Positions 12,724 to 25,463 of a stretch of 64,000 nucleotides of DNA are shown here, in pieces. Both the position numbers and the translations under genes were made by a program. The number at the start of each line of letters is the position of its first letter. Position 1 is the stretch's first letter. The notes under the pieces were generated by a model. It ran no database searches. It saw only the letters and a list, made by a program, of their open reading frames with translations, and was not told the origin of the DNA. Source of the stretch: Platycnemis pennipes (Eukaryota; Arthropoda; Insecta; Odonata; Platycnemididae); the NCBI GenBank assembly GCA_933228895.1, contig OW121852.1, forward strand, positions 62,290,872-62,354,871. Direction: 5' to 3'.

Positions 12724-14002
12724 GGATAGTGACTGTAGTCGCATGTATGAGGGATGATTATCTAAGTAGTTTAAGGTGAACAATGGCGAATTCGACGGTC
12801 CATGATTGACGACTCTCCAGCCGTACGCTCTTTAAAAACCTCCTCTTAATTTCAAGGTTGTTACTTTTGGAGGTCTAGAGATCTTGTTTCTCGCGAAAGT
12901 ACCAAATTGGGCGAGTCTACTTCTTACTTTTGCTTTTCTCCTTTCATATCTGGTGATATTTGCCGTAAATAAGTGAGAGCGTTCTCTTGTTTGTGATGCG
13001 ATGATACCTAAACTCATATTTGAACTCGCTCCCCTTAGTCACACTCCATTGCTTTTGTTTTTCTTCTAGAAATCTTATTTCTCTAGAGATCCCGTTTCTC
13101 AAGATTTTTATACATCCGTTTAGCCCAAATACCCACGTACCCTAAGTGCAAACATAAGATCATGTGTCGGTCTTTCTCCGTTATAATAATAAGGAAAATA
13201 GCCGAGTGGCTCCATTGGTGTCTGACGTGATGTTGTGTGCCGATTCTACGAAACTCATTCTTTGCCTTTTTCCGCACTCTTCCCGCAACTTATAACGCTC
13301 TACCTAACTCTCGCAGTTCCCTCTGATCTCTCGTATCATCAACGCTTAGGGTTGAGTCACTCGCGGTTGTTACAAACGCGGGCGCGTGCCTGGTGAAAGG
13401 CCTGCGGTTTTGCGCCCGGGGAATTCCTCTATTCCAGTGCTATGTATGTACTCCCTCTCTGTTTACTCTCTTCCTCGAAAATCTCCATCTTCATCTCGCT
13501 CTAAAGACCTTCCTTACCCTGGTTGGATCACTGAGATAAAATTATAAAGATGGATTGTAAGACAAAGAGGTTTAAAAGTTCATTTTATCCGCGCACTATT
13601 AGGAACAACAATATTTTAGATCGAAGGTAGACGGTTGCACATGGGAAAATCAGATTAGGCATTGTATATTTTGATTAAGATTTTAGAATATATTTTAAAT
13701 GTGTATATGTTTTAACTGTACTGATTCATGTATGTTGTAGAAAATATAAATTAATATTTTAATTTATTTAAAGAAATTACTCACTATTCCACCACTTTTA
13801 CCGTACTTTATATTAACTGGCAATTTGGTGTCATTTATTGCCAACATTTCACTTGTGACTTATGTGCATGTGTTCTATCATCCTCAGATTGGTTGTCATT
13901 GTACCTATCGGATGCAATTAAGTAGTGTATGAACTGAGTAATATATTTTTTTAGCATGTCTGCATTGTAGCAGGCGTGAACTTTTTCTCTCCGTGTTAAA
14001 AT
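12724..14002. other. No recognised feature
   Basis: Frames of about 60 codons only. The GC-richer segment near 13360-13430 (GGCGCGTGCC...GCGCCCGGGG) is unassigned. Confidence 0.4.
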
Positions 14003-14072
14003 GCATGCCTAGTGATGTTTCACACCCTGCCACACACCCTTGCGGTAGCTTGCAGGGTATTATGTAGATGTA
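14003..14072 (-). repeat. CTACAT-led hairpin repeat (minus strand)
   Basis: The plus strand shows GCATGCC...CACCCTGCCACACACCCTTG, then CGGTAGCTTGCAGGG and TGTAGATGTA, the reverse complement of the repeat with its leader. Confidence 0.6.
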
Positions 14073-14789
14073 CCTTGTCTTTCAATGCCTCCACCTCTCT
14101 CGCAGACGCCTCGGAGCTTATCGGAAAGAGAGAGAGAGATGACAGCCTCATTGTTATCGATGGCGTCGGGAACTTGCGCCGCCAAGAGCTGGAGATATTA
14201 ATTAATTCCTATAGTTAAGCCCCTCGCCGGGAGGAAGGGAGCTTGTACTAGAAGGGTTCGCGGTTTGCTCAGGAACCTAATTTGTTTTGAAATCCGGGTC
14301 TGGCATTCTCGCGTTCGTTTCGTTTTCGAGGTGTGTTAGCGCGAGCGCAACGTAAACAACGTGCGATAAGCTTTTGTTTCTCTCACTCTCAAGAATTTTA
14401 CTTTCGTCCGGTGATGATAAACGTGTTTCGAGCCGTGCCAACATTCCTCGACGGGAATGATTCATTTCTCGGGAGAAAGTGATCGGTTTATTTTACGTCC
14501 CGCGGCCATCGCGAGAGCATGATGAGGCGCGTAATCAACGCGGACTGAACCGAAACATGACGGTTCACGGGAAAGCGGCGATAGTCAGCTCTTCGCTGCA
14601 GTATTATGTTTACGAATTTTCTCTATGTCTTTTGTTGTTTTTAGCAATCCCTCATGTTCATCGTCATCCATTTTCCTGCTTGTTTTGTTGGTATGAGATT
14701 AGGCGCCTAACCTTTAATATGGAATTTTTATTAATTTTATCGACAATGTTATAGTGTAGATTCAAATGGAGATATAATAGTTCCCTTGA
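14073..14789. other. No recognised gene; CG-containing patch
   Basis: 14100-14600 is richer in CG dinucleotides than its flanks and contains a short GA repeat (about 14126-14137). No domain was recognised in the frames present. Confidence 0.35.
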
Positions 14790-15080
14790 CCCTTATTTCA
14801 TCCAAACAAGTTCTTCTCTGCCTCCACCTCGCTTACCCTGCAGTCTTCCGTTTATCACACACCTCATAAACCACTTGCCACTTACCTCTTGCTCCCTTTG
14901 CCTTCACCTAATTTCTTTTATTAACTTCCTTTCCTCCCCTGCTATTCCTAGCTCTTCTTCGACCACCTTTGTATCCACCTACCTTGCCTTCTCCATCCTC
15001 CTTGAAACCAGTATGTTAAAAGAACCGTGTAAATTTTCATATTCCTTTTCCTTAAAGTCCGTGCTTCAGGCAGCCATATA
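14790..15080 (-). mobile_element. LINE family B fragment (minus strand)
   Basis: The minus strand encodes EEELGIAGEERKLIKEI, then VSGKWFMR, INGRLQGKRGGGR and further decayed sequence. The NEEVL/GEERKLI block is the clearest match to other family B copies. Stops and indels make it non-coding. Confidence 0.6.
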
Positions 15081-18000
15081 TTTTATTAATATTAGAATGA
15101 TATATAAAGAACGTTTATGGGAATAGCTATCCGCGTATTGCAATGAAAATTTTTATCACAGGCTACAAATAGGACTTTACCTCTCGAGAAATTTTAAAAT
15201 CATGCCTTATTCCGATTCATCTGAAAAATTTCAGTCACCCACGCGCATTACGGTTGGTTCGGTAACTAAAATAGAATTAGTGAGTTATATCGATGTTATT
15301 AAGTTCCTTCGCTCCTTTGAACAGTAAGGAATTAGAGTGAAATTCATATTTGGTCGAGCACGTATACGCGTATAAGGTTTCCTTGGTTGAACTTGACCAA
15401 AAAATCAACTACATTTTACTTACGTATGCTCAATTCACCATCTCGTGCATAATGTAGTGAATTTTGCAGCAAACGGAAGTAAATTCTCATTATATTTCCA
15501 GGACTGAATATGTTTTGTCGTTATTCCTCATTTCTCGAATAAGTTACTAATGAGATGTGTTTTTTCTTTCAGGTAAATCGACTGAATTGGTTTCTTGGTG
15601 ATTAAAAGCAATGGCTCACGAGAATGGTTCAGTAAGGTAGGGTAGTTCATTTGCTGATAGAATTAATGATTTTTAACTATTTCTAAATGAGATTTATTCT
15701 AAAGAATACCATTTATTTTTGAGCAACGTTCATCCAATGCCCACTTAGACCTTAATACAATCACCTTCAGATTTATCCATTTAATAGTACCTACATTTAA
15801 CAGTTATTCCTTTCTAATATAATGTTCTAGGAGTGTAGGCAATAGTCAAATATTCAGGTTGACATTATTTCCATGTCCAATGGTGCTATTCCTTCCAGTT
15901 CCCGCCTAGTAGTATAGATTTTTTAAAATCCAATATTTTATACGCCCTCCATTAAGTGCACACTCAATTATACGGTCATTAGTGAACACTCGTAAATGTA
16001 TAATGGGTGAGATGTCCTCGTTCTGGTAATTAGCTCATCTTCCTTCAGATGGAAATGCTTCCCGAACTAATTTAAGAGTGCTTTGCTGGTGCTCCATAAA
16101 AGGTGAATCGTCAATTCTTTTTTCCATTACCCTTAAATATTGGCAAATTCTATTCCACAATGTGTCTGAAAATTTTACTCTAATCCAGCCGAGTACCTAT
16201 ATTGACGTACTGGTGTGTTGCTAGTACGCATCTACTGGAAGTGATCATAACAAGTATTAGTCGCATCATAAGCATATATGGTTTCAGTCTAGCTATCAAC
16301 ACTCTTCCAATGCTCCCTTTTTTGTGGTTGATACGGAATTCTTAAGTAATGGCAATTACCACAGCGGTTCACGCGAAGGTAGGTGATAGAATTCGTTTTG
16401 TTAATGTGTCTGTTTTATTATTTTTTTTTTTTAATGTTTCCTCCAAACATTTTCGAAACGACTTATAGAGACAAAAAAATATAATTTTTGAATATTTCCC
16501 GGATGTTATTATGTTTTACGTTGCTAGTAGGGATCAACAGGTTAAGCTATTTTTATAATCCCCCAAGGTTCCAACTCGGGTCCATGGTAAAAGAAGCCAG
16601 TAATCTAGTCTCAAGACCAACCCGATTTCCTGGTAAAACCGGTTTCTCTAACATCCAAATCTGAGCCAGTGTAACTATCACCATCGTGCACGTATTTATG
16701 TATTTATTTATCCAAAGTCAGTAACTCACTATAAGAAACGAAGTTAGATAATTAATTTACTGACAAAATGGAGTCATAGACTTTAGAGCTTCCGTATATA
16801 GCATTCTTTTTATAGTATAATAGTTGTGGATTATATTTTTGCGAAACGTAGTCTTGGTTTGACTACAGGTGACCCGAAATTCTTCCATAAAATTTTCTTC
16901 GTAAGCTTCAGTTTTGATAAATGCAGCATTTTCTTCTTTTGCAAAAGTAAATTAAAATAATTGTCATAGAAAAACATAATATCAACCACAATAAGAGATA
17001 TATGAGAAGGATATTTATTTTTATGTGAAATAGAGTTTGAATTTCCAAATTGTGCAGAATGATGAAAAATTAGTGATATATATGTGTCCGTTTAATTTAG
17101 TAAAATTTTCCCATTTTGAAAAAAGAATGCTCTTGAACTCGACTTTTGAAAAGTTGATGTAGTGCTCAACTCGACGCTCATGTGTATTGGAAAGGTAGGG
17201 CCATGGAAATAAACGGAAAAGTACTGCCTGCATTCAGTTCAAGAAATTATAAATTATTAGAAATTGTATTGCTCCGTAAAAAAGAACTAACATTCTGTAG
17301 CAAAGAAGTCCTTGGTAAACTTTGGAAATATAATTTTAGACTTTAATTTCCGAGGGATTGAAGAGGACCATGTTTTTTCAGTTACGTCTTTCAGGCAATG
17401 AAAGAATTCTTGTATCGACTTGCTATGTTTAGGAATCCCACGATAGAATTTTGATTTGCATGAAAAGTGTGTCATATAAAATAGGTACTAGGTTTTAGGG
17501 TATCGCACTAGTTTATGATAAAAATTATTCTCCGAGGAACCCTTTGGAAACGTTAGATCCTCCCTCTCCCAGTTCACCTTTCTCTCCCCCCAATCCCTTG
17601 CCTGAGGCTCTTAGGACGGATGTGCTTGGGAAAGTCCCACGCCTGCGGCTCGGAGAACACCTATATGGGAAGGAACTCTTGACCCCGTTCTCCCGTACTC
17701 CTTCCACCCCTCCCCCAACGTCTTATTCGATTTCCAGATTCACCTCCTTGAACCCCTCACCATTTCCTATCCCTCTCTATTTCTACTTCATGTTCAAAAG
17801 ATTTGCGGGATTCTCGAAAGGCTGTCTTGATATTTCTGTTAGTGTCACACGCACACCAGGAGAATGGTAAATAATATCAAACTGAGGTTGCAATGAAATA
17901 TATTCCAACTCTGTAAAATTTAACTAAATGATTATTTAGGTGCAAATTATTTTTAACCACAAAGGCTCCGCCTTAAAGTATCCGAAGATGACGCCGATAC

Positions 18001-18438
18001 GTTGAAACCTAGTTCGTTGCCAAAAATATCATTTGGAGGAATTTTATGATATTTTTTAATGAAATTTTCACTAGGTTGAATGTGATTTAATTAAACTAAT
18101 GCAGGTTACATTTCTAATCGATTCTTTTAGTGGACTATAATGAAAATTTTAGACTGTATTTAAGACAATTATTTTCGAATACTCACTTTGGTTGCATGGC
18201 GATGTTTACACGTTCAAATCTTCAACTGAAAAACCCTGCAGTGCGAAAAAATTCTCCTGGAAATAGATGAAAATTTAAATTATATTTGGATATGAATCGG
18301 TTATTATAATTCAAATCTGAAATAGAATCTATATTTACTTGTAGATAATAATCGTATATTAAGGATGCCCAGTACTTGGTTGCTCAACAGTTACTCTCAT
18401 TAAGTATAGGTACATTATCTTATTATGCATTTACGTCA
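15081..18438. other. Mostly empty AT-rich DNA
   Basis: Apart from the tRNA-like fragment at 16558, nothing is recognised. A CCGAAGATGACGCCGATACG motif near 17982 resembles Penelope-like 3' regions. Frames around 17525-17870 lie in a GC-richer patch, open on both strands and without known domains. Confidence 0.4.
16558..16635 (-). mobile_element. tRNA-like SINE head fragment (minus strand)
   Basis: The reverse complement reads GACTAGATTACTGGCTTC and then GGACCCGAGTTGGAACCTTG, similar in spacing to an A-box and B-box pair of the S1 type. Confidence 0.4.
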
Positions 18439-18519
18439 TGCATGATCGGTGATCGTTCACCCCCTGCAACACACCTTCGATACACGGCCTGTGGGGTATG
18501 TTTTTCCATTTAGATGTAG
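18439..18519 (-). repeat. CTACAT-led hairpin repeat, diverged copy (minus strand)
   Basis: The plus strand shows GCATGATCGGTGATC, CACCCCCTGCAACACACC and CCATTTAGATGTAG. The repeat is recognisable but the hairpin arms are mutated. Confidence 0.5.
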
Positions 18520-19284
18520 AAGCAATGAGGAGGAGGAACGTTGGAGATTAAGAATGTAAGAAAATGGAAAGGAGAATGGTAACGCAGGACTGCAAGGGTG
18601 ACTCGAAAAATGGAAAGGAGGGTATGGACATGACCACCGAGATATCCGAGTATCTCGGTGGCCGTGGTATGGATCGTCATCTGGGGAAAAAGTAGGATTA
18701 CCTTGAGGCTTGAGCGGGACAGTCGTCGGATGACAATCGCCACGGATGAGGGCACGGGAAAGGAAGCAAAAAGAAACACAGAAGAACACGAAGGAACGGG
18801 GAAGTTGGTGATGAGTTGATTTATAACCGATCCTTCGGGAGAAGCAAGACGGCTTTCAGGGAGTAGAGTCGTGGATGAGCTGCTCCGGGTAACGGTGTCC
18901 GTGCGTCCGTTGCACGATATGGATTAAGGGAACGTATCTTACACCCTTCGTGCCTCGCAGTGCTATTGTGCTGGGATCCCACTCAGACCAGCTTCCTTTC
19001 CCGATCTCGGTGATGGGAGCTCAGCTATTGCGTGCCGAGATGGATTAAGGTCCGCGGACGGTTGGACGATGAAAAAAATTCCATTAGGTTGATTATCCAC
19101 TCTCTAGCGTGCGCGATTAATCTTCTTACCGAGGTGAGCTTTATTTTAGCCCCTTGTTAAAATGAAATCCACTGCATGCCCTGTAAGGAATAGCTTCAGC
19201 TATGATGGAATTTATTTTTAGTCACTATTCAGAATTTGTTAAGTCTTATACAGTTTGTGTAGGTTTCGAAGCAGTGTCCGTACT
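18520..19284. other. No recognised gene
   Basis: Purine-rich plus strand containing the 11-bp inverted repeat at 18634. Minus-strand frames of 110 and 89 codons overlap each other in different frames and show no domain. Confidence 0.35.
18634..18661. repeat. Perfect 11-bp inverted repeat
   Basis: CCACCGAGATA and TATCTCGGTGG are exact reverse complements separated by 6 bases. The surrounding sequence (18530-18800) is purine-rich with no recognised gene. Confidence 0.7.
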
Positions 19285-19560
19285 CCAGTTTACATTTTCC
19301 AAGTTTTTCTTTTCCTGCATTCTTTTTCTCTGGTCCTACTTCTTGTCATACTAGCCCAATATTTGCTTACCCAGTATTCTATCTTCAATTGCGACCTACA
19401 TTATCATATTTTTCTCACAAACTTTTCCGCTCTTTTTACTTTGCCTCCACTATAATTTTCACTTATTACTTTCCCTCCGCCAGACCAAACACTATCATTT
19501 TTTACGCCCAACTTTTCAATCTCTGCATTTGTCTACGTTTCTTTGATTCCCGTCCCATTT
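19285..19560 (-). mobile_element. LINE family B fragment (minus strand)
   Basis: The reverse complement matches the block GGTCTGGCGGAGGGAAAGTA shared with copies at 21600 and 62440, followed by an IEDRILGKQ-like reading. No intact frame. Confidence 0.45.
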
Positions 19561-19804
19561 CACAATATTGAAGCTCTATTTATCCCTATCAAATTCTATA
19601 ATAATTCAGGTAAAATACAACGCCACTCGCCGGCATTAATAATCCTATTGATTTCCTTCCCCTGCCTCATAATTCTTGCTTTGACGTCCTTCCACATTCT
19701 ATTACTTCTCCTCTATTCTCAATTTACTCCACAACATCTATCATTGGATATATGATTATTGGGCTATTCTTAATTTCCCATCAATAAAGCTAGGTTTATC
19801 TGAG

Positions 19805-20078
19805 TACGAATGAAAATACAAGCTTGGAAATAAGGGAGAACTTCATTAGAACTTACATCTGGAGCGTGCTTTTTCATGACCGTGAGATATTGGCAATAAC
19901 GGCAGAAGAGACGTCAAGGTGGGAATCATTCGAAATATTGTGCTACAAAGTAATGCTTAAGCTAAAATGAATCGATCGAGTACTAGCGAATAAGTCTTAA
20001 GAAGAGTGGGAAAGAAGAGAAGTGTTCATGAAGTTTGAAAAGAAGATGGGAAAAATTAATCGACCATATTTTAAGTAG
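19805..20078 (+). mobile_element. LINE family A fragment lacking the 3' end
   Basis: Nucleotide match to the segment from the EVRRHFI block to the LIGHIL block of the copy at 51174, with several indels. It stops before the VEGKVNG block and has no terminal palindrome or triplet tail, so it has probably been cut by a later deletion. Confidence 0.6.
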
Positions 20079-21599
20079 GTTTAGATGAGTGTGAAATACC
20101 TTGTATGACGTTCTTCTTTAGGTATATCTTAATTCCCTACATCCTTAATTCCATCCAAATCGCCCATTTCTCTTACTCCTCTTTATTCATATCTCACCTA
20201 TGTTTACAGTTGAATTTCTAGAATATTTATAAATAAATAGACTTGTAATGGCACGATAGGTGCTCTTTGTCGAAATTGAAAGCTCAGAGAGTTTTTCTAC
20301 AAGTGCGTGTCATCTATTTACGACCATCCAGTGAAGACAAGGACCCACAAATGAAGATACGTATTACGGATCCACCTGCGGATCAAATGTGTTCCCTGGC
20401 ATATTAATCAAACCCTTCCGTTTTAGTTTCAGCCGTGGGAAGGTTCGTCCCCTCCCAAGCAACCTCGGGAGCCGAACAGAGGGATCAGTGATGGCCAAAG
20501 TTCTCTTATACGGCGAGAATTTGCGCTTCGGCCAGGGAAGGACGAGGCTCTGTCCCCTTAACTCTGCGGCGTGCTTATCTGCCTCAGTGTTCGCGCGACT
20601 AATAACCGAGCCGGGACTTCGGAATTGGATGGCCCGTAAGTTCATTCCGCACGAGTCTACCTTCTCCCGTATTAGCGTGGAATCTTCCTCATCACATGTA
20701 ACCTAAGACCGACTGAGATCCCTCCGTCTGCCGATCCAAAAAGGACATGGGTTTGCGGTGAGCCGATTTCGAAGCTGGTGAACGGGACGACCTTCTGAGT
20801 GCCTTTTACCTACCAATCAATCACCTTTTCAAGCTAGTGGTAAACTGTGTGCTTGGCGATATTGATCTTGATCTTCTCCAGTGGTCACACTAGCTGAATC
20901 ATCGCAATCTTCTGAACCGCGTGGAGCGTCTCCATCGGGTTTGTGTCATTGTAATACTCCTTCCTCATTTTGGTTTATGCAAGAAGAGCGTAGTAAGTAC
21001 AATACTCCGTCCGTCGGATTGGATGTTTGTCAGTGGATACCTTGGCACATTTTATTAAATGCCGGTTGCTATCTCTCCTTTTATTTCTTTTTAAAATTGT
21101 TTTTGAATGATGATTGATATATTTTTACGGATCAGTGTTAGTTTTGACGCAGGGTTCTTACTGTTCGTTGAATTTCGTTCATCTGTCAGCTCGATTCTCA
21201 TCTTTCTCTTCGAATCGGTGATTTTGCTAAATTTCACAATAACGTATACGATATCTTTTCTATTTCTTCCTCGTTCTCACAGAATTCCACATACGATTAT
21301 TACCTTCCATTGTCCCGATTACTTGCCCAAAAAACATAAGGTGTAGAACTCTGTCTTTAGTTACTCCAATTGCTCAAGTTACCATGAATAATCTGAAAAT
21401 TAAAATATTAACTCTCAGGCTGAACCTAATTATAAGGCCACACGACATGCTTGCCCCTTACGGGAACCTGCTACCTTTAAATTCCTAGGATGGCGCGTTA
21501 CCAACCTGGCTGAATGTAACCTCAACCACCATGGTTCATGGCGAGACATAAAGAAAAACAGGCATATTTTTCACACTTTATAGTGTCAAAATAGTTCCT
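20079..21599. other. Unassigned sequence around a GC-rich patch
   Basis: Contains the uncertain segment at 20364-20645. Near 20998 the sequence ATACTCCGTCCGTCGGATTG matches the S1 SINE body, but neither side extends the match. Confidence 0.4.
20364..20645 (-). pseudogene. GC-richer open segment, possibly retroelement-derived
   Basis: A 93-codon minus-strand frame containing IQFRSPGSVISRANTEADKH AAELRG and later PKRKFSPYKRTLA and DPSVRLPRLLGRG. The EAD..AAE piece faintly resembles the RNase H region of retrotransposons (..NEEADKLAAE). The plus strand is also open for 105 codons, so the openness may reflect base composition. I cannot assign a family. Confidence 0.25.
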
Positions 21600-21790
21600 G
21601 TTCTTTGTTCATTCTCCATCATGACTATAACTTATTTTCACCAAGTGACACCTATAACCATTACTTATATCAAATTTGGTTGCCCCTCCATTTATTATTA
21701 GTAATCCACTTTTCATTCCCCGCTAGACCGACACTATTGAGCGACACTTATAATGCTTCTTATTATTCGATTTTTTATCGATTTGGGTAA
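21600..21790 (-). mobile_element. LINE family B fragment (minus strand)
   Basis: Shares the GGTCTAGCGGGGAATGAAAA block, in reverse complement, with the copies at 19285 and 62440. The rest is too decayed to translate. Confidence 0.4.
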
Positions 21791-22308
21791 CTTATTTTAT
21801 TTTATCTTTATGAAATTTGCTACACATCTAGAAATGGAAACAATAACTTAGTCATTCATTTACAAATTCCAATATATGCTATTTGATCGAAAATACGATA
21901 CTTTTATTTCCATTTCAAATTTAACTTCCGAGCTACATTTACGTAATAGTACATGTGGCTCGATAGCCGTACTTCTCCAGCCTATGGTAATTGGGAAGAC
22001 CAGACTTTGGGACTAGACTCAGAGATCTCATTGGGGTGGATCACGAGATACCGACGTGTTCTCTTCCAGGCTTCTGCCGCACGCATTCTAATCCCTTACT
22101 GCTCTCTTCTTAGATGCAGTTGTCGCTCCGCCAACCCACCCTCCCCACCAACAATCGGCCGTTTCTCTCTTTTCCTCCCTGACTTGACTTGCTTTGAGTT
22201 TTATTTTACCTGGGCGGGATAGGACGATACCGTCCTCTCCACCCCCCGCCCAGGGCATAATAGGTTCATGTACGTGTCGTAATACATTATAAGGTCAAGC
22301 ACAAAGTA

Positions 22309-22440
22309 AAAATTTAGAGTTATCACAGTGTAAAATCTAAAAAAAGTATAAAACATTTTACCTTGTATAAATCAAAATTTAGAGTTATCACAGTGTAAAA
22401 TCTAAAAAAAGTATAAAACATTTTACCTTGTATAAATCAA
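22309..22440 (+). repeat. Perfect 65-bp tandem duplication
   Basis: Two back-to-back copies of a 65-bp AT-rich unit that begins AAAATTTAGAGTTATCACAG: 22309-22373 and 22374-22438, with two more matching bases. I see no mismatch between them. The origin could be replication slippage, or an assembly artefact. Confidence 0.9.
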
Positions 22441-24494
22441 GGATATTGCAGGCGGGATTCATTGAAGTGCACATGTGAAAAAAAGAATATTATTAAAAAA
22501 AGGTAAACTTGTGAAAAGCGTATCTACCCTTAAGTATAAAATTGATTGTATTAAAATATTACAAGTATATAGCCCTATAAAGTGAGTACAAAAATAACAG
22601 AAATCCTTATTAAATCTGAATGAAAATAAAACAGCGTATCAAGGATGACAACCAGTGAACCCTGGTCGGAGGAAAAGAGAGAAACGGCGGACACATAAGT
22701 GGCCGGACGTTCCCTTGAGGGATTATCCTCCCTCGTCCTCAACCCACTCCGGATGGGCGGACCTTTGGCCTCTTCCCATCTCCAACGCGCTCAGATTCTC
22801 CACCTTTTATCGCCTTACTTTATCACGTTCTCCTCCCCTCTTTGACTTCTTCCCTCATCCTATTTCATCCTCCTTGTACCTCCTTCCATTCACAATCATC
22901 CACCGCACGATCGTAGGGTCTCGACTCGTATCGTCTCATCTTGAAGAATCTCGGAAACACCTCACTGTTTGTGGTATTTCTTAACGCCTCCCGTGTACAT
23001 AAACTGCTGGATATAAGGACGTTATTATGTACCGAACTACTGGAAGAGGCATTGGCATGCTGGGGGGTTGTTTTTGAAACCGTCGGGATGATTTCGAATA
23101 CGTAACCAAGGAGTCCTGTGGTATAAACACAAATGGTTCTCAAATTTGGTGTGTTAAAACCGCTGATTACAATTTTACCACTATAAAATCGTTTACAATA
23201 TTACACCTCAGGCCTTGGTGGTGTGAACATTCTTTGCGTGGAATACTTTTAAACCTTAACCAATGTCATGAAGGAGGCATTACAAATTTAACTTTTAACA
23301 TAACAGGAAATAGAACATGCACAATAATTTTCGTGGCTAGTCATGCGTATACATACCACACGAAAAAACTACGCTCATTTGATGATGCTTAGAGCTCTCT
23401 ACCTGTAACAAACATCACGCAGGAAAGGCGCTTCAAGCAGCTTTTACTAAACTTTCCTGTCACATGCCAAACCCGCAACTAGATATCTAAAAAAAATCAC
23501 ATTTATGCGCTGCTGAAGTAGAAGCCAGGTTTGAATAGAGAATTTTATACTCTTTGGCGGTTTACACTTTTCACGGGATTGATTTACATTTCATGCAGGA
23601 TGAACGAAGGTTTCCTAGAGATTTTCGCTCGTTTCCCTTTCTCTGTGGATGCAGTCAAGAACCCTGGAAACGCTTATCGGTCGTGCGCTCGGCTCGATTT
23701 CGAAATTTCACCACCCGGAGCGCGAGCATATTGTTTGTGTTCGCTCGCGGTTTGAAAGACTTGGCACAAAGAAAAGAGAATGAGCCACGGCAGATCGAGA
23801 AGTTACGACGGAACGTCGACAAATTTCCCTATTTCCCTTACACTTCCCTCATATTCCGATCCGTTTTTCGCCAACAAACTCTCCAACTTGTCCTCTCCTC
23901 CCCTCTCTGCCATTTCACCAATTCCTCTCCACCGCCCCAAGCCATAAATCGACCTTTTGCCGTAACCCAGACCGAGTTATCTGACGACTCGAAAGCCTCC
24001 AAAGGGGGCTTATGTAATTCGGGGAAGGGGCAGCGAAAATAAAATGATTCCCTCCCTCATCATCAACGGGAAGGTCCTATTCAATTTTCCTAGCACTTTT
24101 CCGCGGGTAGTGGGTTGGGAAAAAAAAGGTGGAGTTTTGAGGGTTGGGAGTAGGACCTCACAGCCACCTTTTCCGGACTCGGTCGTAAATCAAAAATCTT
24201 TAAGCGTTATCCTCGTCATTTTCTCCGCCCTCGTAACGTCCCCTCTCTCTCCAATTCCCTCTCCCCTCCGCGGTCTCTGCCGAAATAACGAGTTGGATGA
24301 AGGATTGCCTAGGGAGAAGAATAAAGGGGAAAAGCGATTTGCTTGTTTGATACGTACGACTCGCATCGTTTTGTGGCCAGGTGCGTTTGTTTGACACGTT
24401 GGTCGATTCTCCATCTGTTACTGCTGCTGCCATGAGGACTGGATGGGGGCTCAACTTTGGCGATCAAACATATTGTTTCCCTGGGGGAGAGGGG
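22441..24494. other. No recognised gene; two GC-richer patches
   Basis: Besides the M2 half at 23062 there are GC-richer patches at 22640-22980 and 23550-24400. The longest frame (23554-24042 plus, 162 codons) starts with ATG but has no domain I recognise and no flanking splice evidence that I can judge. Confidence 0.35.
23062..23170. mobile_element. M2 MITE, left half
   Basis: TTTTTGAAACCGTCGGGATG followed by AACCAAGGAGTCCTGTGG matches the M2 left arm. The right arm is not found within the next 300 bp. Confidence 0.5.
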
Positions 24495-24795
24495 CGAATT
24501 TTGAAATCTTTGGGATTATCCGAATAGGTAATCAAGGAGTCACGTGGTACGGATGTTTCGCAAATTTGGAGCGTTTGAATCGCTCGTAACAATCTCACAC
24601 ATTAATTGCTCGTAATTTTATTTTCTCATCCGTATCGGGTATGGAGCCCTCACATGAGAAAAACTAGAGTGAATACAATGAGTGGGATTGTAATGAGCGG
24701 CCCAAATGAACCAAAATTTGCGAACCATTCGTATTTTTACCGTGTGGCTCCTTGGATTCCTATTAGAGATAATCCCGAAGATTTAAAACATACCC
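24495..24795. mobile_element. Long-TIR MITE, family M2, complete copy
   Basis: The left arm (TTTGAAATCTTTGGGATTAT...GGTAATCAAGGAGTCACGTGG) and the right arm (GTGTGGCTCCTTGG...AGATAATCCCGAAGATTTAAA) are reverse complements with mismatches over about 60 bp. Weaker pairing continues inward. There is no coding capacity. The same arms recur at 51897-52198. Confidence 0.6.
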
Positions 24796-25463
24796 CACTG
24801 GACCAACTGGGTGACAAATTACTAAGCTTTTGTTCCCTCGCTGCGAAGTCCAGTTTGGGTAGGTAAGGAACGGTGATTATTAATTTTGTTGTGCATATAA
24901 GGTGGCTTTAAATTGTCATTAAATACTTCTAAACACACCAATATTAATGGGAAGATAGAGTAGAACTGGGGATTTGTGTGCCCGTATGAGTAGGGAACAG
25001 ATTGAGAAAATATCTATGTCTCCTTTTTAGTGCAATCTATCGCAAGAGCGTGTGAGAGTGAGTAGGTCACTAGCCCTGAAGTTGAGTCAGCCGATAAGAA
25101 ATTGTTAATTTATAATGCAGTATTCTGTTCATGTTTTTAAAAAGTATTATGTTTTGTTTGTTTTGTAGTTCTGTATTCTGTGTGGGCAAAACGAATTCTT
25201 GTTACTCTCGATGCGGCAGTTTATTTATCTTAATTTGTTCCTTCTGTCCTTACTGCAGATGTAGGGTGGTGGAGGGTGGTGGATGTCTCAAGTGTCAGAT
25301 TCGAATTTCTGAGATTTGAACCTTTCCATTAACTTTAATCACGTGAACAACCTTCTCATGTGTATGGGTTCCCAACCAAGCCCATCCAATAGCCGAGTTA
25401 TGCTTCCTATCCGTTCATTGGAGATGGTACAAAACGCTAGTGTACAATTGTATATTATTTAAT
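24796..25463. other. No recognised feature
   Basis: AT-rich sequence without a notable frame or repeat. Confidence 0.4.

Noticed and set aside
23554..24042. 162-codon plus-strand frame
   Set aside because: Starts with ATG in a GC-richer patch but has no recognised domain, and an overlapping frame in the same patch is also open.
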